This document shows positions 37,618-44,662 of a DNA stretch of 64,000 nt, piece after piece. A model generated the notes under the pieces. It saw only the letters and a list, made by a program, of their open reading frames with translations. It was not told the origin of the DNA and did no database searches. The DNA comes from Phascolarctobacterium_A sp034086985 (GTDB lineage Bacteria > Bacillota > Negativicutes > Acidaminococcales > Acidaminococcaceae), in contig JAXDZG010000001.1 of NCBI GenBank assembly GCA_034086985.1, forward strand, positions 1-64,000. The letters are read 5' to 3'. Each line of letters opens with the position of its first letter. The first letter of the stretch is position 1. Both the position numbers and the translations under genes were made by a program.

Positions 37618-38529
37618 ATGTCAAAAACACTAGAGCTTATGCTTGAAAAAGGTATAGTTAGAGAAATTAGTACTGATTCTACACAAAGCTTTGTCGGGGA
37701 CTTTAGCTTTCCAGAGATGGGTACCGTGTTTAAAATGAGTGTGCAAGATGATGAGTTTAATGGCTTAATGGATCAAGGGTTGGACATTCATTATTTGACA
37801 CAAGATATCAAAAGTACTGATATATCCATTGCATGTGTCAAAACTGATGGGAGGACCATGTATGTACCTCAAAAACATGCTATCCCCAGTGATATTACTG
37901 ATTATTACTTACTATGTGCATATTTATGGTATTGTACCAAGCATTATGGAGGAAATGGAGCATATTGCGATAAATTGTGGTATCATATCGGTTTTGAGCA
38001 TGAGTACATTTTACCTTGGGAGAAACAGAATGCTCAAGATGAGAAAAAGCGCATGAGGGTAGAGCAGAAAGCTTATAAATGTGTTGTAGAATCTGGTTAT
38101 GGTCATGCTTTTAGAGATAAAATTTATGCATTGATAAAGGAGGCATACTTGAACTCGGTAAAAGGACTCGTTGACAAATATAGCCAGTTAAACTACCTAC
38201 CTCGTCTTAGAAGCAAAACCAAGAAATTGCTAAGTGAAGAGTATTGTGAGATATTACGGTGTGTGTTTCCTTGTTCTGAGCTCAGATTTAAATATGAGTA
38301 TTCTATGCTGACAGCCATTATACATATTGGAAATACAGTTTTACAAACTAAAGTGCTTGCATTTTCTAATAAGAATTGGGATAGGGAATTTAGTGTAGAC
38401 GTTTTTGACTTTTTAGCTGTTACACCTAATATATCAGGGGATCTAAAGATTGCTTTTTATGATCATGAGGAAAACGGAAAGTTTGTATTAGAATTTGGTG
38501 ATATGGAATTTAGTACGTTGAGTAAGTAG
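37618..38529 (+). CDS. Unrecognised protein, upstream partner of a HEPN protein
   Basis: 303 residues from ATG 37618 (TAAGGG eight bases upstream). No family was recognised. Visible features are an aromatic segment LLCAYLWYCTKHYGGNGAYC (about 98-117), several cysteines, and a lysine/arginine stretch in the middle (KSRPRLRSKTKK-like). It contains no signal peptide or membrane segment. It follows the helicase cluster by 150 nt and precedes the 647-residue gene by 90 nt. I infer the two may work together, since both have the same low G+C content. Confidence 0.6.
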   Translation: MSKTLELMLEKGIVREISTDSTQSFVGDFSFPEMGTVFKMSVQDDEFNGLMDQGLDIHYLTQDIKSTDISIACVKTDGRTMYVPQKHAIPSDITDYYLLCAYLWYCTKHYGGNGAYCDKLWYHIGFEHEYILPWEKQNAQDEKKRMRVEQKAYKCVVESGYGHAFRDKIYALIKEAYLNSVKGLVDKYSQLNYLPRLRSKTKKLLSEEYCEILRCVFPCSELRFKYEYSMLTAIIHIGNTVLQTKVLAFSNKNWDREFSVDVFDFLAVTPNISGDLKIAFYDHEENGKFVLEFGDMEFSTLSK

Positions 38530-38620
38530 TATTATGATATGAAGCACAATGTAGATATTGGTCATGGGAGCGGTAGTTTGATTAAATATACTTTTAAATC
38601 CATAACACTTCGAGGTAAAA

Positions 38621-40564
38621 ATGATAAATATAAGATATTATGGTATAGGTGACCTAACTTCATATATGTATTTTAGTGAGTCTGTGGATTTTATTAAGAA
38701 TTATAAGAAGGATTCTATAGAAAAAGATAATATAAATTTCTTGTTATTGGTTTACAATGTGTTTAGAAATGTAGATGATAAAAAATTACGCAATGCGTAT
38801 TCAACTTTGTATTGTGAAGATGTTGGTAAAATATATTCCAATATTTTAAAACCAGACTATTTTCGAATTCTAAGTAAGATTACTAGCGAAGAAGTTGTTA
38901 CGTTTAGAATGAATTTAGAAGAAGGAGAAGCAGATGTTTTTTGGAATTGGGTGAACGACCATATAGTAAAGATAATCAAGGATAAAGATTTTAAGCATAT
39001 TTTGGACTCTAATCCTTATGATTTGATTTTTATCCTTTATAATAAAAAAGTTGTTTCTAAATTTTCTAGTATAATAAAGGATTTCTTCCTCAGCAATGGT
39101 CATTGTGGCCAATATATATTGGACTATTATGCTGATTCTGAAAAAGAAATGTTCTTGCCTAATTTAAATACACAAGAAGTAAATCACATAATGGAGACAT
39201 ACATTGACTTTATAACGTATGAAACCGGCTATCTAAAGATGATAATGGAATTTGGCAATAGACAATTACATAATAATAATATATTTTTAAGTGGAAAAGT
39301 TAAAAAGAAAGCAAAAAATAAATATGACCAAATACAAGATAAAATCTATAATGATAATGGTGATTTTCTTATGTATGGACTACGTGTAGAATTTACAGAA
39401 AACCTCGGAGCAAAGTATCGTGAATTCCAAAGAATAGACAATGAGTATATAATTAAATACAATCTTTCTGAAATACTAAGTGATAAAAGTGAAATAGTAT
39501 TACTGATGAATTGTATATACTATTTTGAATTATTGGACTATAACTGTAGGATTGCTGTTGTCAATAAGAATACTGAGGATTCACTTGTAGATATAATAAC
39601 TGGACCTAAAGTTAAGGGGAATTATAAAATAAATACTTGTTTTATTACGAAGAACCAGATAGTTTCGATGGCGTTTCAAGGATATTGCCATATTCTAATT
39701 AAAAATTCTAAGCCTATTGAGAAATTAATAGAATGGTACTATAACTCCTATCTTAGGGATGCTTTTGGAATTAAAGACTTTCATTTATCGATACCAGATT
39801 ATGATAGCCTACCTTATGAAAGCAAAATTTTAACATTGTTTCCCAAGTTAGATAGTATTATAAACCAATATCAGCTTTATGTTGAAAATGGAAGCATTGA
39901 TACAGATTTACTAGAATTAGATTCTCATCCTATCGAATTCTCCTCAGCAAAGAGTCTGCTGTCGAAAAAATATATTACTTTAATACCTAAGAAAATAGAT
40001 GGTCTTCTACATATATTGTTTTCTGACCAGAATACTATTTCTTATTTCCCTAAGGCCAAGACTAAAGGAAATAGATGCTTTTATGATATCATGTTAACCG
40101 AGAAGGTATTAGAAACTGATATCGCACAAAATGATATTACTAGTATTAATTTATTGAAAGAGTTTGACATTATATTTATAGATAAAGATGGACAGGTAAA
40201 ATTACAAAATAATTGTAAAGCAAAAGTTCTTAAGGACTTATATGAAAATAGGGTGTTGAGCTATTGGCATTATGGAGAAAGAGAAAGAGAGTATATAGAT
40301 ACACTTGTGGAAAAAGGATATTGCCTAACTGAAAATGGATTGTTGTCAAGTGTTGAGATTGATTTCTTAAACTATATTTTAAACAATAAATCATTTTATA
40401 ATTCGATAAGTTTAAGGAACAAGTATATGCATGGTAAAACATGTGGATTAGAAGATAATGAACATGAGCGTAACTACTATACTGCTTTGATGGTTTTGGT
40501 TATAATCACTTTAAAGATTAATGATGATTTATGTTTGTATTGGGATTATGAAAGAGGTTGCTGA
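38621..40564 (+). CDS. Large protein with C-terminal HEPN-like domain
   Basis: 647 residues, very AT-rich. The bulk is unrecognised, helical and rich in lysine and tyrosine. Near the C-terminus, SLRNKYMHGKTCG carries the R-x4-H motif of HEPN domains (R599, H604) with the RN..HG pattern of Apea-type families. HEPN proteins are often metal-independent RNases in phage defence and toxin systems. Function is inferred from that motif and from its place in the island. The GAGG before ATG 38621 is a modest ribosome site. Confidence 0.65.
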   Translation: MINIRYYGIGDLTSYMYFSESVDFIKNYKKDSIEKDNINFLLLVYNVFRNVDDKKLRNAYSTLYCEDVGKIYSNILKPDYFRILSKITSEEVVTFRMNLEEGEADVFWNWVNDHIVKIIKDKDFKHILDSNPYDLIFILYNKKVVSKFSSIIKDFFLSNGHCGQYILDYYADSEKEMFLPNLNTQEVNHIMETYIDFITYETGYLKMIMEFGNRQLHNNNIFLSGKVKKKAKNKYDQIQDKIYNDNGDFLMYGLRVEFTENLGAKYREFQRIDNEYIIKYNLSEILSDKSEIVLLMNCIYYFELLDYNCRIAVVNKNTEDSLVDIITGPKVKGNYKINTCFITKNQIVSMAFQGYCHILIKNSKPIEKLIEWYYNSYLRDAFGIKDFHLSIPDYDSLPYESKILTLFPKLDSIINQYQLYVENGSIDTDLLELDSHPIEFSSAKSLLSKKYITLIPKKIDGLLHILFSDQNTISYFPKAKTKGNRCFYDIMLTEKVLETDIAQNDITSINLLKEFDIIFIDKDGQVKLQNNCKAKVLKDLYENRVLSYWHYGEREREYIDTLVEKGYCLTENGLLSSVEIDFLNYILNNKSFYNSISLRNKYMHGKTCGLEDNEHERNYYTALMVLVIITLKINDDLCLYWDYERGC

Positions 40565-40587
40565 GATGGGAATGAGTTTAGGAATAG

Positions 40588-40731
40588 GATGACTACCCAG
40601 TTAATGGCTTGAAAGAGTGTTTTTCTGATTTAGAAATTACAGATTACACTAGGGCATTAGCAAATCTGGCTGTTGTTAAAGATGTGCCAGTTACCATTAA
40701 TAGGGACAGTAGTTTAATTGTTCAAGGATAA
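40588..40731 (+). pseudogene. Short open fragment, possibly a gene remnant
   Basis: An open frame of 47 codons reading DDYPVNGLKECFSDLEITD and ending in DSSLIVQG-stop. It has no start codon, since a TAG directly precedes it. The composition looks coding. The likely explanation is the 3' end of a lost gene. Family not recognised. Confidence 0.35.
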
Positions 40732-40782
40732 GATGAGTAATTGGCTTAATTTCTTTTTGTTTCATGTATAATTACAAAATAA

Positions 40783-40806
40783 AGAGCCGCCAAACTTGGC
40801 GGCTCT
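40783..40806. terminator. Strong bidirectional-type hairpin
   Basis: AGAGCCGCCAA (40783-40793) and TTGGCGGCTCT (40796-40806) are perfectly complementary around a tiny loop. On the minus strand TTTATTTTG follows, so it can end transcription of the small minus-strand ORF beside it. Confidence 0.75.
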
Positions 40807-40827
40807 ACTGCTCTCACTATGCATTTA

Positions 40828-40971
40828 TTATTTCAATCCGTGTTCGCGCTCGTAATGACATACAGCATCTTTGAAGGCCATAACAGCGGCATCTTTTAGT
40901 AGCTTCTCAATTTTACCCCAAGGCCGCCCTCCGTTGACTTTAATCATGGTCGCGGCGATGGGTTTGAGCAT
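40828..40971 (-). CDS. Small minus-strand ORF, possibly 5'-truncated
   Basis: From ATG 40971 the frame gives 47 residues, MLKPIAATMIKVNGGRPWGK... to REHGLK. The same frame stays open upstream for 19 more codons (RKPKISINLEEELFKLAFQ) with no start codon before a TAA. The homologous reading therefore probably began further upstream and is broken. It ends just before the 40783-40806 hairpin. Unrecognised; it could be a phage or toxin-antitoxin remnant. Confidence 0.4.
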   Translation of the reverse strand: MLKPIAATMIKVNGGRPWGKIEKLLKDAAVMAFKDAVCHYEREHGLK

Positions 40972-41082
40972 TTGAAAAGCTAATTTAAAAAGTTCTTCTT
41001 CTAGATTTATGGAGATTTTGGGCTTTCTTTATTGATAAGATGGCTTGTGTATTATGCACATGAGTTGTGAAAGCCGGCGAAT

Positions 41083-41111
41083 TTGACTTTTTTAGAGATT
41101 TTTGGTATAAT
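41083..41111 (+). promoter_or_regulatory. Consensus promoter of the tandem RNA unit
   Basis: TTGACT (41083-41088) and TATAAT (41106-41111) are separated by 17 nt. This is the best sigma-70-type promoter seen in the island. Transcription should start near 41118, directly before the first RNA copy. Confidence 0.8.
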
Positions 41112-41126
41112 ATCAACATAAATCAA

Positions 41127-41214
41127 TCGTCTATCGTATGAGGACGCGAAAGTTCTGCGAAGTGCTAGCTGCTAAGTGAGCGTAACCTGAGGACGTGATG
41201 CTCAGGGATTTTTT
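41127..41214 (+). ncRNA. Tandem structured RNA, copy 1
   Basis: Hairpin A: TCGTATGA (41134-41141) pairs with TTCTGCGA (41153-41160), with one mismatch. A 24-nt block starting GAAGTGCTAG follows and is identical in copy 2. Then the terminator CCTGAG (41186-41191)/CTCAGG (41201-41206) with T6. GAGGACG occurs in hairpin A and again in the terminator. It could be an attenuator, a riboswitch or a small RNA. I could not match it to a known family. Confidence 0.65.
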
Positions 41215-41236
41215 GTATATTTTTATAATTAAAGAA

Positions 41237-41323
41237 TCATCCATCACAGGAGGATGCACAGTCCTGTGAAGTGCTAGCTGCTAAGTGAGCGTTAACCTGA
41301 GGACGAAAACTCAGGGGTTTTTT
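41237..41323 (+). ncRNA. Tandem structured RNA, copy 2
   Basis: Hairpin A is perfect here: TCACAGGA (41244-41251) with TCCTGTGA (41262-41269). Compared with copy 1, an A-U pair replaces G-C, C-G replaces U-G, and G-C replaces G-U, which supports the stem. The conserved 24-nt block is identical. The terminator is CCTGAG (41296-41301)/CTCAGG (41310-41315) with T6. It ends 19 nt before the start codon of the alpha-CTD-like gene, so read-through must pass both terminators. Confidence 0.65.
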
Positions 41324-41342
41324 ATTTCTCTAGGGGGTTCTC

Positions 41343-41750
41343 ATGAGATATGTGGAAAATGGCGTGCGTGAAGATTTTGCAAAGCTAACTTTTAAGGGGC
41401 TCAATGTGCCGTTGTGTGAGTTGGACGAGGAGGAATGGTTAGAGGTTGTTTTTGGCATAAAAAGCAGTAGAAGCTATGGGAAGAATAACGCAGGCGGCAA
41501 AAGTGATGCTGTTAGCTTAAAAGGTAGCTCAACATGTGGTGATGCATCCATAGACATATTGGAGCTTTCAGCGAGGGCGGAACACTGTTTGCAAAGGGCT
41601 GGGGTTACGACGATAGGAGAGCTGTGTGCTATGAGTGAGGAAGAGTTATCCAAACTGCGCAACATGGGCAAAAAGACGGTTGAAGAGGTTAAAGCAAAGC
41701 TTCGCAACTTTTTTTCCAAGATTAATTGTAGTGATTCTGCTATACTTTAA
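41343..41750 (+). CDS. Small protein with RNA polymerase alpha-CTD-like domain
   Basis: 135 residues. The N-terminal 70 residues are unrecognised. The C-terminal 60 match the alpha-CTD helix-hairpin-helix fold: ILELSARAEHCLQRAGVTTI, then ELSKLRNMGKKTVEEVKAKL, as in RpoA. In RpoA this domain binds UP elements and activators. A separate copy could bind DNA or replace alpha-CTD contacts. AGGGGG before ATG 41343 is the ribosome site. Expression probably depends on passing two attenuator-like RNAs. A 20-nt piece of its 3' end recurs at 43955. Confidence 0.75.
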   Translation: MRYVENGVREDFAKLTFKGLNVPLCELDEEEWLEVVFGIKSSRSYGKNNAGGKSDAVSLKGSSTCGDASIDILELSARAEHCLQRAGVTTIGELCAMSEEELSKLRNMGKKTVEEVKAKLRNFFSKINCSDSAIL

Positions 41751-41888
41751 TCACCGGCTGAAACTAATCTGGCATTGGATGTAGAAGATATTCGGTGGTC
41801 GGGCGAGGGAAACGGATGTCAGGTTACTGTAAGGCGAAGGCCTATAGAATATATTTGTTAAAGTGGTTTTCAGACTTAAAATTGGTAT

Positions 41889-41965
41889 TGCCGTAGACAA
41901 GCTGATGGAACAGCACCTAGTATGGGACTAGGACGGGACAGTAGGTTCGAATCCTGCATACGGTA
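41889..41965 (+). tRNA. Proline-tRNA-like cloverleaf, degenerate
   Basis: The 77-nt stretch folds as a cloverleaf. The acceptor arm is TGCCGTA/TACGGTA, extendable by two to four outer pairs. The D-like arm is GCTG-ATGGAA-CAGC, the anticodon arm CCTAG-TATGGGA-CTAGG, and the T arm GTAGG-TTCGAAT-CCTGC. The loop TATGGGA resembles the TTTGGGA of tRNA-Pro(UGG), but U33 is replaced by A. Five bases separate acceptor and D arm, and one extra A follows the T arm. There is no encoded CCA. It is either a decayed tRNA or a tRNA-like RNA domain. A terminator starts 8 nt later. Confidence 0.5.
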
Positions 41966-41973
41966 ATATAGAG

Positions 41974-42033
41974 CGCTGCTATAGTTCTAGCGGCAATTGT
42001 AGCCGCGTCGTCTCTATAGCAGCGTGATTTTTA
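41974..42033 (+). terminator. Branched terminator after the tRNA-like RNA
   Basis: CGCTGCTATAG (41974-41984) and CTATAGCAGCG (42014-42024) are perfect arms, enclosing a second stem GCGGC/GCCGC. A T-rich tail follows (TGATTTTTATTTT). Confidence 0.85.
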
Positions 42034-42054
42034 TTTTGCTTTCTCTGATTGGAA

Positions 42055-42156
42055 AGAGGTTGACTGCCGGAAATCTCGTGCTTGCCTTTGGCATGCGGTC
42101 GCTTGACAACGAGTGCTCTCCTTATGGGGTGCCAAGCGCGGCAGCGCCTCTTTTTT
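42055..42156 (+). ncRNA. Structured RNA candidate with T6 end
   Basis: AGAGG (42055-42059) and CTGCCG (42064-42069) pair with CGGCAG (42139-42144) and CCTCT (42147-42151) across about 70 nt. Inside, CTCGT pairs with ACGAG. A T6 run ends it. The GC-rich fold stands out from the AT-rich surroundings. It does not match SRP RNA, 6S RNA or tmRNA motifs that I know. Confidence 0.5.
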
Positions 42157-42384
42157 ATTGCGATTTGTTTTGCTGCAATTGCTGAGAAATTAATAACCAA
42201 AGAAGCAGGACTTTAGAGGTTGAAATTTACTGCCTAAGTCCAGTTTTTTGCGTTGCGTGATTTCAAATCTTGTTCGCTATTAAATTAGTAAATGCAGGTG
42301 TATAATAGATTGTGGAGAAAAAACTATGCCGAAAAATTGATTTTAATGCTAATACATTATGACTTATTCTAAAGGAGGAAAATT

Positions 42385-42735
42385 ATGTCTTATTACGAAG
42401 TTGGAACAGTAAGTAGAATAAGTGAAGAATACGAAGGAGTTATGCCGGCTAAGGCTTTGGAAAAGGCTATGATGATGGCTAAAGAAGTGCATAGGGAAAT
42501 GATAGTTTTTCACAAAAAATGTTTTGAGTACCATGTGGCTATCGGTTATTACGGGGCGGGAGCTTATGATATTGCTCAAAGAATCCAATTTGATGATTCT
42601 TGTAGTGATTTTGTACCACTGGAACAGCTTGTGGTAGGTTTCTTTCGTGAGAATGTGAGAAAGGGTGTACCGGTTAATAGCATTTATGTGGCTGCAAAAG
42701 GAGTGCATAGCGAAGAATTTGGTGTGTATCTGTGA
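42385..42735 (+). CDS. Unrecognised small protein
   Basis: 116 residues with AAAGGAGG at a good distance from the ATG, so the start is firm. The sequence has no signal peptide. It contains GVMPAKALEKAMMMAKEVHRE near the N-terminus and a glycine/tyrosine-rich IGYYGAGAYDIAQ in the middle. No family was recognised. It stands alone, with the RNA zone upstream and convergent genes downstream. TATAAT at 42301-42306 may belong to its promoter. Confidence 0.6.
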   Translation: MSYYEVGTVSRISEEYEGVMPAKALEKAMMMAKEVHREMIVFHKKCFEYHVAIGYYGAGAYDIAQRIQFDDSCSDFVPLEQLVVGFFRENVRKGVPVNSIYVAAKGVHSEEFGVYL

Positions 42736-42838
42736 GTTTATTGATGAAGATATTTCTCTTGTACCTGCATTATTTTGCGGTTAACGTTGACTTTTGGTTT
42801 ATATAAAATAGTATATGATTAATTTGCCATATGGGTTG

Positions 42839-43291
42839 CTAACTAAGCAGGAAAATGCTAGATGTTAGCTTTTCGAGATCAGGACGAAGAGATTTGTAGA
42901 ATTCTATGAAATTGAAAATGCTGTAATATACTTGCTCGCTAGGATCGTAGGCATCATAAATATCGGTCGATAGAGCTATTTCGAACCTTTGGCTATCCTT
43001 AGGGCTATACACAGCGGCGACAGCTTTTGAATAGCACAGATATGAACTAAAGTTGTTAAGGCTAAGCCAGTTTTCGCTATTAGGGACGAAGGGAAATCCT
43101 GTGAAAAGCGTGAGCCTTGAACCATCATTGATGCGTGTTACTACCAGCACTAAATGGCGGCTTTGGTCATTGCCAAGGTTAACCGAAAGAGCATTACCTT
43201 GTTTATCAAAATCAACTGGAAGATTGGTTTCTTCAAGGTATTTTGTGAGTTTGTCAAAAAAATCGATTTGTTCGTAGAAGTCATTGTTCAT
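42839..43291 (-). CDS. Unrecognised protein, possibly YbjN-like
   Basis: 150 residues from ATG 43291 (AAGGAGG eight bases upstream); a longer frame adds 12 residues with no ribosome site. Sequence features are an amphipathic N-terminus (FFDKLTKYLEETNLPVDF), a strand pattern with VLVVTRINDGSRLTLFTGFPF, and FEIALSTDIYDAYDP. This layout resembles YbjN/type III chaperone folds, a weak suggestion only. It follows the 122-residue gene by 17 nt and is probably co-transcribed with it. Confidence 0.5.
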   Translation of the reverse strand: MNNDFYEQIDFFDKLTKYLEETNLPVDFDKQGNALSVNLGNDQSRHLVLVVTRINDGSRLTLFTGFPFVPNSENWLSLNNFSSYLCYSKAVAAVYSPKDSQRFEIALSTDIYDAYDPSEQVYYSIFNFIEFYKSLRPDLEKLTSSIFLLS

Positions 43292-43308
43292 AAGTTTTTC
43301 CTCCTTTG

Positions 43309-43677
43309 TTATTGTGGATTTAAGCAATAAAAATTCCAGTCGCGCTTAACACCCTGAAGGCTTTGTTCATTGGGCTTAGTCAGCAACTCTGCATAGGGAA
43401 ACAGTGCGCTGATATTATCTCGCAGGAAATTAAGAGCGTATGTGCAATTTACGTTATCTTCGCTAGAAATTGCAATATCCACTTCCAGAATGCAATCCAT
43501 GTCAGCATAGGTGAATTCGCTGAGAACGATATGAGTATCATGTTTTTTTGCTGCGATTGTAATTAAGGTTCTGAATTCCTTCAGCGTGTCTTCAGGCAAG
43601 AGCTCAGTGTCAATAAGAATAATTTGCAGAGGTTGATAATAGATTTCTTTGTTACTTGTTGTTAAAAATTTTTGCAT
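43309..43677 (-). CDS. Unrecognised small protein, operon partner
   Basis: 122 residues from ATG 43677, with AAGGAG nine bases upstream. The sequence mixes strands and helices (IILIDTELLPEDTLKEF; CTYALNFLRDNISALFPYAE). No motif was recognised. It is the first gene of a two-gene minus-strand unit with the 150-residue protein. A 16-bp perfect inverted repeat lies 46 bp upstream and may carry its promoter or be an older terminator. Confidence 0.5.
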   Translation of the reverse strand: MQKFLTTSNKEIYYQPLQIILIDTELLPEDTLKEFRTLITIAAKKHDTHIVLSEFTYADMDCILEVDIAISSEDNVNCTYALNFLRDNISALFPYAELLTKPNEQSLQGVKRDWNFYCLNPQ

Positions 43678-43722
43678 TTTAGGATTCTCCTTTTTATATA
43701 TCTTTTGATTACACCATTATTT

Positions 43723-43767
43723 ATACGTAAAACCGCTTACGAACTGGTCGCAAGCGGTTTTACGTAT
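43723..43767. repeat. 16-bp perfect inverted repeat
   Basis: ATACGTAAAACCGCTT (43723-43738) and AAGCGGTTTTACGTAT (43752-43767) are exact complements around a 13-nt loop. It may be a terminator or an element end. It starts a 980-bp stretch with no complete gene. Confidence 0.7.
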
Positions 43768-43844
43768 TTCTATAATGACATTTGACATTACGAAATTTAA
43801 CTTTTTTACTTTTTTTGAGTGGGTCTATATTAGGTGGACAATTT

Positions 43845-43872
43845 TTGACATCTCAATATGAGATAATATATA
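43845..43872 (+). promoter_or_regulatory. Promoter-like site in decayed zone
   Basis: TTGACA (43845-43850) is followed 16 nt later by TATATA (43867-43872). What it drives is unclear: only gene fragments follow up to 44237. Confidence 0.4.
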
Positions 43873-43954
43873 GAGAATAGAGAGAATAGGAAGAATGGGG
43901 ATTAAATGGAAGTATGGCTTTGTACAAAGCGTGTGATATATGCTTCGTTACTTT

Positions 43955-43974
43955 GCAACTTTTTTTCCAAGATT
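43955..43974 (+). repeat. 20-nt copy of the alpha-CTD-like gene 3' end
   Basis: GCAACTTTTTTTCCAAGATT is identical to 41704-41723 near the end of the alpha-CTD-like gene, with looser similarity around it (a GCTTCG upstream in both). It suggests a decayed duplicate of that gene, or a shared recombination site. Confidence 0.7.
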
Positions 43975-44066
43975 GCACTAATTGGATTTAGGTATAATTA
44001 ATGTAGCTGGTTTTCTGATGTAGTAAAACCACTTTTTTAAGAGATACTTTTTATAGTGATCAGGTT

Positions 44067-44237
44067 GTGGAAGCGAAAATCATTGATTCCTTGGAGTATG
44101 ATGTGCCACTAGAGAAAATCATAAAAAAGCTGTCTTGTGATGAAGAAGTGAAAGGTAGTGATGAGTTAGAAAGGGCTGAGTACCTTAATAAGATTGTATC
44201 TGCAAGTAAAGAGATTCAAGAATTGATAAACGAATAA
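44067..44237 (+). pseudogene. 3' fragment of an unrecognised gene
   Basis: An open frame from GTG 44067 gives 56 residues (VEAKIIDSLEYDVPLEKIIK... KEIQELINE). The frame stays open about 20 codons further upstream without a good start. The ending resembles the helical tails of Rpn-type nuclease/transposase proteins, but this is weak. Likely a remnant. Confidence 0.35.
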
Positions 44238-44305
44238 GGTACTTGCAGAGACTAAAATTAAGATTAGATTGTGCAAAACTACTAGCTCAATATAGGTCCT
44301 TTTTG

Positions 44306-44354
44306 TGCTACTAATTTGCTACTGAATGGTGTGTTCTGGTAATATTTTGGTAAT
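44306..44354. repeat. Right-end paired repeats, putative integrase arm sites
   Basis: TGCTACT occurs at 44306 and 44317, and TGGTAAT at 44337 and 44348, both with 11-bp spacing. The left end of the island has TGATACT at 3862 and 3873 with the same spacing. I take these as the arm sites at the right end, which gives an element of about 40.5 kb. The first chromosomal gene follows at 44663. Confidence 0.5.
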
Positions 44355-44519
44355 AAAAAGTCTCGGGAATATTTGTACAAAATTGCAAATGGTGGAATAT
44401 TTAAATAGATAGAAAGAAAATGAAATAGATAACAGGATACGCAGACGTAAATTATCGAAATTAAATAATTGCGGCAGCTACACTAGTAGCTACATGTAGT
44501 TATTAACTGCTGAAATCCA

Positions 44520-44556
44520 TCCCCTGATTACTAGATATAGTGGTCAGGGGATTTTT
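44520..44556 (+). terminator. Terminator upstream of the ferredoxin gene
   Basis: TCCCCTGA (44520-44527) and TCAGGGGA (44544-44551) with a T5 tail. It separates the island's right end from the chromosomal genes. Confidence 0.85.
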
Positions 44557-44662
44557 CGTTTTGTAGGTGAGTTGATTTTGAGATTATTATTGGAAAAATA
44601 TCCTTTTTTGCTATTATGTGGTAGAATAAAAATAGTAAATTCATATAAAGGGTGGGAGAAGA

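Noticed and set aside
41127..41323. The tandem RNA repeats as a short CRISPR array
   Set aside because: Only two copies, no uniform spacers, and each copy ends in an intrinsic terminator. No cas genes are present.
41127..41323. Mini-ykkC (guanidine-II) riboswitch
   Set aside because: The GACG motifs are in hairpin loops, but the loops are longer than the required ACGR tetraloops and the stems do not fit. No guanidine-related gene follows.
42055..42156. SRP RNA (ffs) or 6S RNA
   Set aside because: The conserved SRP loop (GGAAGCAGCC type) is absent, and the 6S central bubble cannot be recognised.
41979..42200. Minus-strand 73-residue ORF
   Set aside because: It lies across the branched terminator and the structured RNA. 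The arginine-rich reading has no domain or ribosome site.
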